Below, in pieces: positions 1-9,389 of a stretch of 64,000 nt of DNA. A program made the translations under genes and the position numbers. The stretch comes from Nocardia cerradoensis NBRC 101014 (GTDB taxonomy: Bacteria; Actinomycetota; Actinomycetes; Mycobacteriales; Mycobacteriaceae). The first letter of the stretch is position 1. Every line of letters starts with the position of its first letter. The notes under the pieces are model-generated. The model saw only the letters and a list, made by a program, of their open reading frames with translations. It was not told the origin of the DNA and did not search any database. The DNA is taken from positions 1 through 64,000 of the forward strand of contig NZ_BAFW01000217.1 in NCBI RefSeq assembly GCF_000308535.1. Direction: 5' to 3'.

Positions 1-885
1 AACGCCCAGCACGAGCTGTATCTGACCGATGTCCTGAAGCTGGCGCGCGAGGGCGGCCATCCGGTGCACGGCGCGCGCCTGGTCGATGCCGCCAAGGTCA
101 CCGGCGTCAACGACCGCGTGCAGATGGCTCAGGCGGCCCGCACCCTGAACCGCTACATCCTCGAGCGCCATATGCGCGCCGGAGTCACCGTCATCGATCC
201 GGCCACCACCTGGGTGGACGCGAGTGTGCGCATCGGCCGCGATGCGGTGCTGCGCCCCGGGGTCCAGCTGCTCGGCAACACCGTGATCGGCGAGGATGCC
301 GAGGTGGGTCCCGATTCGACCTTGACCGATGTGCTCGTCGGCGAGGGCGCGAAGGTGGTCCGGACCCACGGCGAGGGCGCCACCATCGCCGCCGCCGCCA
401 CGATCGGGCCGTTCGCCTATCTGCGACCGGGGACGATCGTCGGCGACTCCGGCAAGATCGGCGCATTCGTGGAGACCAAGAACGCCTCGATCGGCGCGCA
501 TTCGAAGGTCCCGCACCTGACCTACGTCGGCGATGCCACGATCGGCGAGTACAGCAACATCGGCGCATCGAGTGTGTTCGTCAACTACGACGGAGTGAAG
601 AAACACCACACCGTCGTCGGTTCGCATGTGCGCACCGGCAGCGACACGATGTTCGTCGCGCCGGTGACCGTGGGCGATGGCGCCTATTCGGCAGCGGGTA
701 CTGTGCTGCGTAGAAACGTTCCGCCGGGAGCGCTGGCAGTGTCCGGCGGGGCGCAGAAGAACATTGAGGGCTGGGTGCAGCGGTATCGTCCCGGGACGGC
801 CGCGGCGCAGGCGGCGGCGGAGGCGATCGCGGCCGATGACAGAGCGAGTCAGGCAACCGAGCAAAAGGATGGCAACACAGAGTGA
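1..885 (+). CDS. glmU: GlmU C-terminal part (N-acetylglucosamine-1-phosphate uridyltransferase / glucosamine-1-phosphate acetyltransferase), 5' end outside window
   Basis: GlmU is a bifunctional cytoplasmic enzyme that makes UDP-N-acetylglucosamine for peptidoglycan. Only the end of the N-terminal uridyltransferase domain is present: the first residues, [17 protein letters not shown], match the conserved part that precedes the linker. The rest is the left-handed beta-helix acetyltransferase domain, visible as hexapeptide repeats (IGRDAV, IGEDAE, IGAFVE, IGEYSN). Conserved acetyltransferase stretches are [20 protein letters not shown] and [13 protein letters not shown]. The reading frame is open from base 1, so the start lies upstream. 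Its stop overlaps the GTG of prs, the same glmU-prs pairing seen in mycobacteria. Confidence 0.97.
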   Translation, partial: NAQHELYLTDVLKLAREGGHPVHGARLVDAAKVTGVNDRVQMAQAARTLNRYILERHMRAGVTVIDPATTWVDASVRIGRDAVLRPGVQLLGNTVIGEDAEVGPDSTLTDVLVGEGAKVVRTHGEGATIAAAATIGPFAYLRPGTIVGDSGKIGAFVETKNASIGAHSKVPHLTYVGDATIGEYSNIGASSVFVNYDGVKKHHTVVGSHVRTGSDTMFVAPVTVGDGAYSAAGTVLRRNVPPGALAVSGGAQKNIEGWVQRYRPGTAAAQAAAEAIAADDRASQATEQKDGNTE

Positions 886-1862
886 CCGCGTTCTCCACCG
901 ATAACCAGAAGAACCTGATGCTGTTCTCGGGGCGCGCTCACCCCGAGCTGGCCGAGCAGGTCGCGAAGGAACTCGACGTCGCGATCACGCCGCAAACCGC
1001 CCGCGAGTTCGCCAACGGCGAGATCTTCGTTCGCTTCGAAGAATCGGTACGCGGCTCGGATGCCTTTGTGCTGCAGAGCTTTCCGGCTCCGCTGAACCAG
1101 TGGCTGATGGAACAGCTCATCATGATCGATGCGCTCAAGCGCGGTTCGGCCAAGCGGATCACCGCGGTCCTGCCGTTCTACCCCTACGCCCGCCAGGACA
1201 AGAAGCACCGCGGCCGCGAGCCCATCTCCGCCCGCCTGGTCGCCGATCTGCTCAAGACCGCCGGCGCGGACCGCATCATCACCGTCGACCTGCACACCGA
1301 TCAGATCCAGGGCTTCTTCGACGGTCCGGTGGACCACATGCACGCCCTGGTCCAGCTGTCGGAGTACGTGCGCAACCACTACAGCACCGAGAACGTCACC
1401 ATCGTCTCCCCCGACGCCGGTCGCGTGAAGGTGGCCGAGAAGTGGGCCGACGCGCTCGGTGGCGCGCCGGTGGCGTTCATCCACAAGACCCGCGACCCGC
1501 TGGTGCCGAACCAGGTCAAATCGCATCGTCCCGTCGGTGACGTCGCGGGCCGCACCTGCATCCTGATCGACGACATGATCGACACCGGTGGCACCATCGC
1601 CGAGGCCGTGCGCGTGCTGCGCGAGGCCGGGGCCGGCGATGTGGTCATCGCCGCCACTCACGGCGTGCTGTCCTCCCCCGCGGCCGAGCGCCTCGCCTCC
1701 TGCGGTGCCAAGGAAGTCATCGTCACCAACACCCTGCCGATCACCGAGGACAAGAAGTTCCCCTCGCTGACCGTGCTGTCGATCGCCCCGCTGCTGGCGC
1801 GCACGATCCGCGAGGTCTTCGAGAACGGCTCGGTCACCGGCCTGTTCAACGGCTCCGCGTAG
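882..1862 (+). CDS. prs: Ribose-phosphate pyrophosphokinase (PRPP synthetase)
   Basis: This enzyme makes 5-phosphoribosyl-1-pyrophosphate from ribose 5-phosphate and ATP. PRPP feeds purine, pyrimidine, histidine and tryptophan synthesis and, in mycolata, decaprenylphosphoryl arabinose for the cell wall. The 326-residue length is normal. Visible signatures are the ATP/ribose-phosphate region [20 protein letters not shown], the metal-binding [11 protein letters not shown], and the PRPP loop [11 protein letters not shown]. The GTG start overlaps the glmU stop in a GTGA, so translation is probably coupled. A hairpin about 130 bp downstream probably ends this transcript. Confidence 0.98.
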   Translation: MTAFSTDNQKNLMLFSGRAHPELAEQVAKELDVAITPQTAREFANGEIFVRFEESVRGSDAFVLQSFPAPLNQWLMEQLIMIDALKRGSAKRITAVLPFYPYARQDKKHRGREPISARLVADLLKTAGADRIITVDLHTDQIQGFFDGPVDHMHALVQLSEYVRNHYSTENVTIVSPDAGRVKVAEKWADALGGAPVAFIHKTRDPLVPNQVKSHRPVGDVAGRTCILIDDMIDTGGTIAEAVRVLREAGAGDVVIAATHGVLSSPAAERLASCGAKEVIVTNTLPITEDKKFPSLTVLSIAPLLARTIREVFENGSVTGLFNGSA

Positions 1863-1995
1863 TAGCAAAGCCTCGCTCCCCCGCCTCTCCGCGTATTCAG
1901 CGTGCCGTTGGGCGGGCGGTGACGTTGGTAGTCGGTCTCGCCCTGGGTGCGTGTTGGGTTTCGGGCGTGCCCGGGGAGTTACCCATGTTCTTGCG

Positions 1996-2041
1996 AAATC
2001 AGTCGTCTCGTCGGGTGACTATCCGTCGAGGCGACTGATTT
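1996..2041 (+). terminator. Long hairpin downstream of prs
   Basis: The left arm AAATCAGTCGTCTCGTCGG is the reverse complement of CCGTCGAGGCGACTGATTT apart from two mismatches. That gives a 19-bp stem with an 8-base loop. A T-rich stretch (TTTGTATTGGTCTTTGTT) follows. It lies between prs and the next gene and probably ends the glmU-prs transcript. No other feature was seen between 1863 and 2150. Confidence 0.7.
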
Positions 2042-2150
2042 GTATTGGTCTTTGTTCTCTCCTCTTCTTTCGTGATCAGCGGTAGCGTTGGTTGTAGGGT
2101 GCACCGCGAATGCTGAGGGTGTGCCGGCCTGCGAGAGAGGTGGGCGACGG

Positions 2151-2465
2151 ATGGCCGACGACGACACTTACCCGTTGATGGACGAGGTGTTCGAGATGGG
2201 CGATGACGAGCGCGAAGACCTGGACTACGACCTCGGGGACGATGAACAGGCCGACGAGATCCGCGAATATCAGCGCTACATCGACGATCCGCCCGACGAC
2301 CTGGAAATCAGGTATCACGAGAACGACGACGACGGCCGCCTGGGGATTCGCAGCGAGCTCGACCAGGAATGGACCCGTCGCCGGCATCGTCAGGAGTTGC
2401 GTGACGAGGACGAGCGGCCCGCCGAAGTCGCCGCCATCGAGGTGGTCGACGAGCCGGGCGACTGA
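2151..2465 (+). CDS. Small, strongly acidic hypothetical protein
   Basis: The protein has 104 residues. The ATG at 2151 is preceded by a GAGAGAGG ribosome site; a longer reading from an upstream TTG (2088) is less likely. It begins MADDDTYPLMDEVFEMGDDE and is dominated by Asp and Glu with interspersed Arg, predicting a very acidic, hydrophilic cytoplasmic protein without membrane segments or signal peptide. I recognise no domain. It lies 61 bp upstream of the DUF2461 gene on the same strand, so the two may be co-transcribed. Confidence 0.65.
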   Translation: MADDDTYPLMDEVFEMGDDEREDLDYDLGDDEQADEIREYQRYIDDPPDDLEIRYHENDDDGRLGIRSELDQEWTRRRHRQELRDEDERPAEVAAIEVVDEPGD

Positions 2466-2526
2466 ACGGCGACCGGTCGGGGCGGGTGCCGCGGAACGTG
2501 TCCGCGGCGGTCGCTAAGTTGGCGGT

Positions 2527-3162
2527 ATGAGCGGATTCGCGGGGTTCCCGTTCGCCGGGCTCGACTTCTACGAGGATCTGGAAGCCGACAACTCGAAGGC
2601 TTTCTGGACCGCCAACAAACACGTCTACGAGCAGTCCGTGCGGGCGCCGATGGTGGCGTTGACCGCGGAGCTGGAGAACGACTTCGGACCGGCGAAGATC
2701 TTCCGGCCGTATCGCGATGTGCGGTTCTCCAAGAACAAGGCGCCCTACAAGGACCATCAGGGCGCGGTGGTCCGTACCGCCCCGGGAGCGGGGTGGTACG
2801 TCCAGATCGGCGCGCCCGGACTGTATGTGGCCGGTGGGGTGTACGCGCCGACGCCCGAGCAGCTCGCGCGGCTGCGCACCACCATCGACGACGAGGTGCG
2901 CGGTCACGAATTGCGGGCGCTGCTGGACGGTGTGGCGGCGGTCGGCTATGTGATCGGCGGGGAGCAACTGAAGACCCGGCCCAAGGGTTTTCCCGCCGAC
3001 CATCCACGCATCGACCTGCTGCGCCACAAATCCCTGGTGATCCACAAGGACTTCGGCGCACCGCCCTGGCTGGAAACACCTCGCGCCGCCACCGAAGTCC
3101 GGGCCGCCTGGGAGGATCTGCGGCCCGTCGTCGAGTGGCTGGCCGCGGTCATCGGCAACTGA
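2527..3162 (+). CDS. DUF2461 family protein
   Basis: The 211-residue protein begins MSGFAGFPFAGLDFYEDLEA, and the pattern FPFAGLDFYEDLEADNSKAFW followed by FRPYRDVRFSKNKAPYKDH is characteristic of DUF2461 (TIGR02453). Later parts (GWYVQIGAPGLYVAGGVY, LKTRPKGFPADHPRIDLL) also fit the family. The biochemical role of the family is not established and nothing here assigns one. No signal peptide or membrane segment is visible. It is convergent with egtD, with only 27 bp between the stops. Confidence 0.85.
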   Translation: MSGFAGFPFAGLDFYEDLEADNSKAFWTANKHVYEQSVRAPMVALTAELENDFGPAKIFRPYRDVRFSKNKAPYKDHQGAVVRTAPGAGWYVQIGAPGLYVAGGVYAPTPEQLARLRTTIDDEVRGHELRALLDGVAAVGYVIGGEQLKTRPKGFPADHPRIDLLRHKSLVIHKDFGAPPWLETPRAATEVRAAWEDLRPVVEWLAAVIGN

Positions 3163-3189
3163 CCCCCGCGGAAAACCGGTGCCGGGCGA

Positions 3190-4161
3190 TCAGCGTCGTT
3201 CGGCCAGCACCAGCACGAACCGCTCGTCCGGATCGGTCCACACCTCTTCGGTGGTGAATCCGGCGCTGTCCAGTTCCCGGCCGAGTCCGTCGACGCGGAA
3301 CTTGGCCGAAATCTCGGTGCGCATCTGCTCACCCTCGGCGAAGTCCACGACCAGGTCGAGATCGGCGATGGTGACCGTCATATCCCGGGTCGCCGCCAAC
3401 CGCATCTCGATCCATTCGTTCTCCGCGTCCCAGTGGGCGATATGCGCGAACGCGTCCGGGTCGAAGTCGGCATGCAACCGAGAGTTCAACACGTGCAGGA
3501 CATTGCGATTGAATTCGGCCGTCACGCCCGCGGCATCGTCGTAGGCGGGCACCAGCACCGCCGGATCGGTGACCAGCCCGGCGCCGAGAAGCAGCTGCTC
3601 ACCCGGTTCGAGGACCTGCTGAATGCCGGCCAGGAATTCCGCACGCTCCCGCGGGACCAGATTGCCGATGGTGCCGCCCAGGAATGCGATCATGCGGCGG
3701 CCACCGCGCGGGAGATTGTGCAGGGTTTCGGTGAAATCGCTGACCACGCCGTGCACCGCGAGATTCGGGAACTCGGTCCCGATCTGCTCGGCGGCACCGC
3801 GCAGCGCCGATACCGACACATCCTGCGGGACATAGGTTTTCAGCGGCCCTTCGGCCAGCAGGGCCGACAGCAGCAGACGCGTCTTGGCCGCCGATCCGGC
3901 GCCGAGCTCCACCAGCACCTCGGCCTGGGCGGTGCGCGCGATATCGCCGACCACCCGCTCCAGCAGCGCGCGCTCGGTGCGGGTCGGGTAGTACTCCGGA
4001 AGTTCGGTGATCGCCTCGAAGAGCTCGCTACCGCGCGCGTCGTAGAACCACTTCGGCGGCAACGTCTTCGGATCGGCGGTGAGTCCGGTCCGCGCGTCGG
4101 ACCGCAGGGCGGCGTCGAGATCGTCGTCGGTGAGGTGGATGTCCAGCGTCGGTTCGCTCAT
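3190..4161 (-). CDS. egtD: L-histidine N-alpha-methyltransferase (ergothioneine synthesis)
   Basis: EgtD trimethylates L-histidine to hercynine (N-alpha,N,N-trimethylhistidine) using S-adenosylmethionine, the committed first step of ergothioneine synthesis. The 323-residue length is typical. The family opening KWFYDARGSELFEAITELPE is present, as are the SAM-binding motif VELGAGSAAKTRLLL and IAFLGGTIGNL. The C-terminal strand EEVWTDPDERFVLVLAERR fits the family. The ATG overlaps the egtC stop in an ATGA, so it is the last gene of an egtA-B-C-D operon. Confidence 0.96.
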   Translation of the reverse strand: MSEPTLDIHLTDDDLDAALRSDARTGLTADPKTLPPKWFYDARGSELFEAITELPEYYPTRTERALLERVVGDIARTAQAEVLVELGAGSAAKTRLLLSALLAEGPLKTYVPQDVSVSALRGAAEQIGTEFPNLAVHGVVSDFTETLHNLPRGGRRMIAFLGGTIGNLVPRERAEFLAGIQQVLEPGEQLLLGAGLVTDPAVLVPAYDDAAGVTAEFNRNVLHVLNSRLHADFDPDAFAHIAHWDAENEWIEMRLAATRDMTVTIADLDLVVDFAEGEQMRTEISAKFRVDGLGRELDSAGFTTEEVWTDPDERFVLVLAERR

Positions 4162-5003
4162 GAACGGGCCCTTTCGGATTCATCAGGTCCTGCGGAGAGG
4201 GTGGATGGTGCTGCGTCCAGCGGCTCGACCACGAGAAGACCGGGCCGCACCGTCACCACCTGCCGGTCGGTGATCGCCTGCCAGCGTGGATCGTCGTCGT
4301 ACGGTTCGGAGGAAACCACCGCGACCTCGTCCGTGACGAGCACCGACAGCGAGTGGTGAACGGTTGTCGCCCACAGTGTTTCGCCGTCGCCGAGCAGCAG
4401 GTTCAGCCGGGCGCTCGGCGCCGGCGCCAGGACGGCACGAACCGTCGCCGTCACCGCGGCCGCGACCGCCCGGAGCCGGGCATCGGACTCGCTGCGTCCT
4501 TCGAACGACGACGACAGTGCGCCGATTCCGTCCAAGGCGGCGCGCAGCACCACCCAGAGCGCGGCGGAATCGGTCGCGGATTCGGCATCCAGCAGATCCG
4601 GCGATCCGAATTGCTTTGCCACCACGGGCAACACCGTGCGCCAGTTCTGAATCACGCCGTTGTGGCTGAATGCCCATCCACCGTCGGTGAAGGGGGCGCA
4701 GGCGGTCCGTTCCACCGGCATGCCGACCGTGGCCGAACGCACCGCGGCCAGCACCGCCGGCGAGGACAGCTGCGGCAGCACCTCCTCCACCGCGGGGTCG
4801 GTCCAGATCGGCGCGGAATTGCGATAGCGGCTCGCGGCCCCTTCGTCGGTCCACCACGCGACCCCGAAGCCGTCGGCGTTGACGGTTCCGCCGTGGCGCA
4901 TATCGTTCGGCGCCCACGACTGGGTGCGCAGCGAATGCGTTCCGCGAGTGAGCAGTTCACCGATCGGAGCCGGTGGTCCGAGATAGCCGAGATGTCGGCA
5001 CAT
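4158..5003 (-). CDS. egtC: Gamma-glutamyl-hercynylcysteine sulfoxide hydrolase (class II glutamine amidotransferase fold)
   Basis: EgtC removes the gamma-glutamyl group from gamma-glutamyl-hercynylcysteine S-oxide. I place the start at the ATG read 5003-5001, which overlaps the egtB stop (TGATG). The protein then begins MCRHLGYLGPPAPIGELL, and the catalytic N-terminal nucleophile Cys2 is exposed after methionine removal, as the mechanism requires. A start two codons upstream would bury that cysteine. The class II amidotransferase signature CAPFTDGGWAFSHNGVIQNW follows. Overlaps on both sides mark an operon with egtB and egtD. Confidence 0.95.
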   Translation of the reverse strand: MCRHLGYLGPPAPIGELLTRGTHSLRTQSWAPNDMRHGGTVNADGFGVAWWTDEGAASRYRNSAPIWTDPAVEEVLPQLSSPAVLAAVRSATVGMPVERTACAPFTDGGWAFSHNGVIQNWRTVLPVVAKQFGSPDLLDAESATDSAALWVVLRAALDGIGALSSSFEGRSESDARLRAVAAAVTATVRAVLAPAPSARLNLLLGDGETLWATTVHHSLSVLVTDEVAVVSSEPYDDDPRWQAITDRQVVTVRPGLLVVEPLDAAPSTLSAGPDESERARS

Positions 5004-6340
5004 CAGCACTCGTCCGGTCGCAGGTCGCGGGCGAGTCGGAAGCCGGAGAAGATCTGGCGGCGGATCGGGTGGTCCCAGTTGCGGAAGGTACTGCGGCAGG
5101 CGACCGGATCGGTGCCGAAGGATCCGCCGCGCAGGACGCGGTAGTCACCGCCGAAGAACACCTCGGAATATTCGCGGTAGGGGAACGCGGCGAATCCCGG
5201 ATACGGCTCGAAACCCGAAGCGGTCCATTCCCATACGTCGCCGATCAGCTGATGCACCCCGGCCGGCGACGCACCGGCCGGATATGCGCCGACATCGGCC
5301 GGTTCCAGATGGCGCTGCCCCAGATTGGCGGTGGTGTCGTCGGGTTCGGCGTCGCCCCACGGATATCGACGGGACCACCCGGTGGCCGGATCGAACCGCG
5401 CGGCCTTCTCCCATTCGGCCTCGGTGGGCAAGCGCTTGCCCGCCCATTTGGCGTAGGCCTCGGCCTCGAACCAGCACACGTGCACCACCGGCTGTTGCGG
5501 GCGCACCTGCGCCGGCGATCCGAAAACCCGCCGCCACCAACGGTTGTCGCTGTCGCGCTCCCAGAACTGCGGCGCGGTCAGATCGGCCTCCACCCGGTGG
5601 GCCCAGCCCCGCTGTGACCACAGTTCGGGCCGGTGATAGCCGCCGTCCTCGATGAACGCCAGATACTGCGCATTCGTCACCGGCGCCGCGTCGATCGCGA
5701 AGCCGGGCACGTGCACGCGATGTTCGGGCCGCTCGTTGTCGAGCGCCCACGGATCCGAGGAGGTGCCCATGGTGAATTCGCCTGCGGGAATGACGACTTC
5801 GTCGCCGACAGCGACGCGCGCGGCCGGTGCGGGCGCGGCGGTCAGCACCGCGGCACCGGTGCGCAGCTGATGGGTGGCGAGCATGGTCTCGTCGTGCTGC
5901 TGTTCGTGCTGGGCGATCATGCCGAAGGCGAAACCACTGTCCACCAGCCGGTTTCCGCGCAACGGGCTGGAATTCAACACGTCCAGCACCTTGCCCCGCA
6001 CGGTGCCCACGTATCCGCGTGCCTGTGCGGGATCCAGCAGCGGCAGCGCCGGGCGGTCGGCGCGGGCATGCCGGAAGGCGTCGTAGAGGTGGTCGATATC
6101 GGCGCGTACCGGCTCACGCCCGCCGACATCGCGGACCAGCCACAGTTCCTCCTGGTTGCCGATATGCGCCAGATCCCACACCAGCGGGCTCATCAGCGGC
6201 GAATGCTGGGCCACCAGGTCGGCCTCGTCCACCGCCTCGGTCAGGACCGTCGTGCGGGCGCGGGCGCGGATCAGGACTTCCGCGATCTGTGCGCGTAATC
6301 GCTCGGTCGCGGCGTGATCGGTTCCGGTGTGAACGGTCAT
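5003..6340 (-). CDS. egtB: Hercynine oxygenase (sulfoxide synthase)
   Basis: EgtB is a non-haem iron enzyme that joins hercynine and gamma-glutamylcysteine with O2, giving gamma-glutamyl-hercynylcysteine S-oxide. The 445-residue protein has an N-terminal DinB-like domain (about 1-170) carrying the iron histidines, seen in PLVWDLAHIGNQEELWL and MIAQHEQQHDETML. The C-terminal FGE-sulfatase domain (about 190-440) shows PVTNAQYLAFIEDGGY, WFEAEAYAKWAGKRLPTEAE and GDVWEWTASGF. It ends GFRLARDLRPDEC. It lies 70 bp downstream of egtA and overlaps egtC by one base. Confidence 0.96.
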   Translation of the reverse strand: MTVHTGTDHAATERLRAQIAEVLIRARARTTVLTEAVDEADLVAQHSPLMSPLVWDLAHIGNQEELWLVRDVGGREPVRADIDHLYDAFRHARADRPALPLLDPAQARGYVGTVRGKVLDVLNSSPLRGNRLVDSGFAFGMIAQHEQQHDETMLATHQLRTGAAVLTAAPAPAARVAVGDEVVIPAGEFTMGTSSDPWALDNERPEHRVHVPGFAIDAAPVTNAQYLAFIEDGGYHRPELWSQRGWAHRVEADLTAPQFWERDSDNRWWRRVFGSPAQVRPQQPVVHVCWFEAEAYAKWAGKRLPTEAEWEKAARFDPATGWSRRYPWGDAEPDDTTANLGQRHLEPADVGAYPAGASPAGVHQLIGDVWEWTASGFEPYPGFAAFPYREYSEVFFGGDYRVLRGGSFGTDPVACRSTFRNWDHPIRRQIFSGFRLARDLRPDEC

Positions 6341-6410
6341 CGGTGCTCTCCCAGGGATCGTGCCCGGCTGCCTCGTCGCACCGACCTGCGGTGCGCGTCG
6401 CCGGTCGTAC

Positions 6411-7697
6411 TCATTCGGCTGTCTCGGCGGGTGCGCAACGGGCGGCCTCCCCGTCCGGCATGCGGCCGCTGCGACATCGCCGCACCGCGGCCCAGATCTG
6501 CTCGGCGGCGTCGTCGCTGCGGGCGTGCTCGGCGGCGAGGGTCAGCAGTTCCACCGCGACGGAACGGATCTGGGGGTCGGCCAGGCCACAGCGGGCGGCC
6601 GAGGCCCATTCGTCGGCGACCGGTTCGGCCAGCGCGGTCGCCTCCGCGACCACCGCCGGCGTCGACATCAGCGCATCGACGACGTGGATCGGCACGGACC
6701 ACTGATCACCCGGCTGTGCGTCCAGATAGCGGACCTCCAGATGTCCGGACGCCCGCACGGGCGGAAAGACCGTGGTCAGGTGGTAGTCGAGGTCCTCGAC
6801 CTCCGGGCGGCGGCCGATCTCGTCGTCGAGCGCACCGCACAGCCAATCCGCGAAGGTGGCACCCGGGGGCGCCGACCAATCCGTCTCGGCGGGGCCGCGC
6901 CGCACGCACAGCAGCGGGGTGTCCAGCGCCCAGCGGCCGTAGTCGGTGAGCGGATCGGCCCAGCTGCGCACCGGTGGCCGGGTGCGGACGTGATCGAGCC
7001 GCAGCCAGGTCCGCATCCGCTGCGACGCCCAGGCGCCGGTGGGAGCGCCGTGCAGATGCGGGGAACAGGCGAAGGCCGCCACCAGGGCCGGGCCGACCGC
7101 GTACAGCGCGTTCCAGCGAGCCGCGATCTCGGCGGGATCGGCCCCCGCGTCCACGCTGACCTGCGTGGCGGCGGTATTGCACATCATCAGCTTGCCGTAC
7201 GGGCCGACGCCCGCGAACGCCCGTTCCATCGCGCGATAACGCGGCAGGCGAAGCACCCGGCGGGCCTGCCGGCCGGCATCGGCGGCGGCGGAATACGTTC
7301 GGATGGATCGGGTTTCGAGCAAGTCGGAGAGAAAGCGAGAATCCTCGAGCAGCCGGGCGCAGAGTTGCGCGGCATCGGCGAAGGGGGCGCTGGACAGTTC
7401 GATCTGACCACCGGGTTCGAGGGTGATCCGGCTGCCACCGGGAAGTACTTTGGCGGGTGAATCGGGCGAAACAGACTGTGGGGCATAAGGACCCAGCGCA
7501 TCCGCGAGCATCGACAAGCGCGGACGCGAATCCGGCGCCGACAGCTCCCCGCGAGCGGTGAGCCACTCCAGTTCGGCACCGATCAACGTGGGCGGGCCCT
7601 GTTTGAAACAGACACCTCCCACATAGGCCTCCGCCGCGGCGCGCGAAGACAAACCGGCACTCAACCCGGCCGGCGCCTTGTCCACCGTTACCGCCAT
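6411..7697 (-). CDS. egtA: Glutamate-cysteine ligase for ergothioneine synthesis
   Basis: EgtA makes gamma-glutamylcysteine, the sulfur donor used by EgtB. The frame stays open to 7964, but the ATG at 7697 has a GGAGG seven bases upstream and gives MAVTVDKAPAGLSAGLSSR. This 428-residue protein has the normal length, so I use that start. The GCS2-type core appears as TLIGAELEWLTA near the N-terminus, then LEPGGQIELSSAPF and MMCNTAATQVSVDAG. The conserved C-terminal part LEVRYLDAQPGDQWSVPI is also present. It is the first gene of the egtABCD operon. Confidence 0.93.
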   Translation of the reverse strand: MAVTVDKAPAGLSAGLSSRAAAEAYVGGVCFKQGPPTLIGAELEWLTARGELSAPDSRPRLSMLADALGPYAPQSVSPDSPAKVLPGGSRITLEPGGQIELSSAPFADAAQLCARLLEDSRFLSDLLETRSIRTYSAAADAGRQARRVLRLPRYRAMERAFAGVGPYGKLMMCNTAATQVSVDAGADPAEIAARWNALYAVGPALVAAFACSPHLHGAPTGAWASQRMRTWLRLDHVRTRPPVRSWADPLTDYGRWALDTPLLCVRRGPAETDWSAPPGATFADWLCGALDDEIGRRPEVEDLDYHLTTVFPPVRASGHLEVRYLDAQPGDQWSVPIHVVDALMSTPAVVAEATALAEPVADEWASAARCGLADPQIRSVAVELLTLAAEHARSDDAAEQIWAAVRRCRSGRMPDGEAARCAPAETAE

Positions 7698-8053
7698 GCC
7701 AACCTCCGCTCGAGCTTGCGGGGGATCACCCACCGCGTTCCGCCCACCCTGAGCCGATATCGGCGACAGTGCCGCATCGACCGAGTGCCGGTATTGCGTG
7801 TAGCAGTGCAACGAGAGACCGCGCCCGGTTCTTCCGCCGCTCGAACCAGGGTAGCCGCGCTCACCGACACAGAATCCGTCGAAACGGTGAACATGCCGGT
7901 CACGACCGCACCACCAGCCCCACAGCCCCCAACCGATCGCCGCTGTCTCGTTCTTCGGCCACACCAGCAGGCGGCTCGTCCGCGTAGCCGATTCGCACCG
8001 TTTCCGGAACGGCGTCGGGCGTCGGTAGCCGGCGATGGCCTACGGTCGACAGG
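7698..8053 (+). other. Divergent intergenic region between egtA and the egtE-like gene
   Basis: This 356-bp stretch separates two divergently transcribed ergothioneine genes and should hold both promoters. Apart from the egtA ribosome site at its left end I see no convincing operator, riboswitch or small gene. Open frames crossing it lack a start or family resemblance. Confidence 0.5.
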
Positions 8054-9241
8054 GTGCTCGATACCGACCGACTGCGCGCCGATATCCCCGCCTACGACAC
8101 CGCCGGACCGCCGCCGGTCTTCCTCGACAGCGCGGGGTCGTCGCTACCCCCGCGGATCGTCGTGGACACCGCGGTGGCGCATCTGCGGCGCGAGGCCGAG
8201 ATCGGCGGCTATCGCGCCGCCTCGGAGCGGCTCGACGATCTGGCGGCGGTCAAGACCGCGATCGCCACGCTGATCAACGCCGACGCCTCGGCGATCGCCC
8301 TGAGCGACAGCGCCTCCCGCTCCTGGTCGGATTTCTTCTACGCCGTCCCGCTGCGGCCGGGCGATCGCATTCTGGTCTCGGGTTCGGACTACGCCAGCAA
8401 TGTGATCGCGGCCCTGCAGCGGGCGCGGGCGGCGGGCGCGACCGTCGAGGCCATTCCCAGCGACGACACCGGGCAGATCGACCTGGTGGCCCTCGACAGC
8501 ATGCTCGACGACCGCGTGAAGATCGTCTCGCTGCTGCACGCTCCCACCAACGGCGGGCTGGTCAACCCGGTCGCCGAGGCCACCCGCATCGCCCATCGCG
8601 TCGGTGCGCTGGTCCTGCTGGACGCCTGCCAATCGGCCGGTCAGATCGGCATCGATGTCGCGGAGCTGGGCGTCGACGCGATGTCGGCCACCGGCCGGAA
8701 ATGGTTGCGCGGCCCGCGCGGCACCGGCTTCCTCTACGTCCGCCCGGAGGTCTGCCGCGAACTCGAACCGAGTCGTCTCGATCTGCACAGCGCCGCGTGG
8801 ACCGGGCCGCAGGACTATCGCGTGGCCCCCGATGCGAGCCGCTTCGAATTCTGGGAATGCGACGTGGCGGCCCGACTCGCCCTCGGCGCGGCGGTGAACT
8901 ACCTGCTGGATCTGGGACCGGAGAACGTCTACGCCGATGTCGCGGCCAAGGCGCGGCATCTGCGCGAGAATCTGCCGTCGATCCGGGGAATCACGGTGCG
9001 GGACCTGGGAACCGAACATTCCGGCATCGTCTCGTTCACCGTCGACGGCGTCGATCCGGGCGAGGTGCGCGAGACCCTGCGTGCCGCCGACATCACGGTG
9101 ACGGTCAGCTACCGTAGCTCCACGTTGCTCGACATGTCGGCGCGGCGGCTCGAATCCGTGGTGCGAGCCTCGCCGCACTGCTTCGTCACCCTCGAGGAGC
9201 TCGATCGCTTCCTCGAGGCCGTCGACCGCCTCGCGGGCTGA
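8054..9241 (+). CDS. egtE: PLP-dependent class V aminotransferase-fold lyase, probable hercynylcysteine sulfoxide lyase (EgtE)
   Basis: EgtE cleaves hercynylcysteine S-oxide to ergothioneine, pyruvate and ammonia. The 395-residue protein has the class V fold: VFLDSAGSSLPPRIV near the N-terminus, the PLP aspartate region ALVLLDACQSAGQIGID, and the Schiff-base lysine in SATGRKWLRGPRGTGFLYV. C-terminal SPHCFVTLEELDRFL fits EgtE and its relatives. The start is GTG at 8054. In mycobacteria egtE follows egtD in the same operon; here it is divergent from egtA. Sequence alone cannot exclude another class V lyase, but the location supports EgtE. Confidence 0.75.
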   Translation: MLDTDRLRADIPAYDTAGPPPVFLDSAGSSLPPRIVVDTAVAHLRREAEIGGYRAASERLDDLAAVKTAIATLINADASAIALSDSASRSWSDFFYAVPLRPGDRILVSGSDYASNVIAALQRARAAGATVEAIPSDDTGQIDLVALDSMLDDRVKIVSLLHAPTNGGLVNPVAEATRIAHRVGALVLLDACQSAGQIGIDVAELGVDAMSATGRKWLRGPRGTGFLYVRPEVCRELEPSRLDLHSAAWTGPQDYRVAPDASRFEFWECDVAARLALGAAVNYLLDLGPENVYADVAAKARHLRENLPSIRGITVRDLGTEHSGIVSFTVDGVDPGEVRETLRAADITVTVSYRSSTLLDMSARRLESVVRASPHCFVTLEELDRFLEAVDRLAG

Positions 9242-9389
9242 GGCGGCCGAACCGAGTTCCGATTTTCATCGTGTCATTCGTAGTGCGACGCTGAAACGAT
9301 CACGCTCCGGCGCCGGCTAACGCCGCGCCCGCGCACCGAGATAGTGCAGATGTGCCGACCGCCGGTCGGGTGGAGACGGGAGTTCGAGG

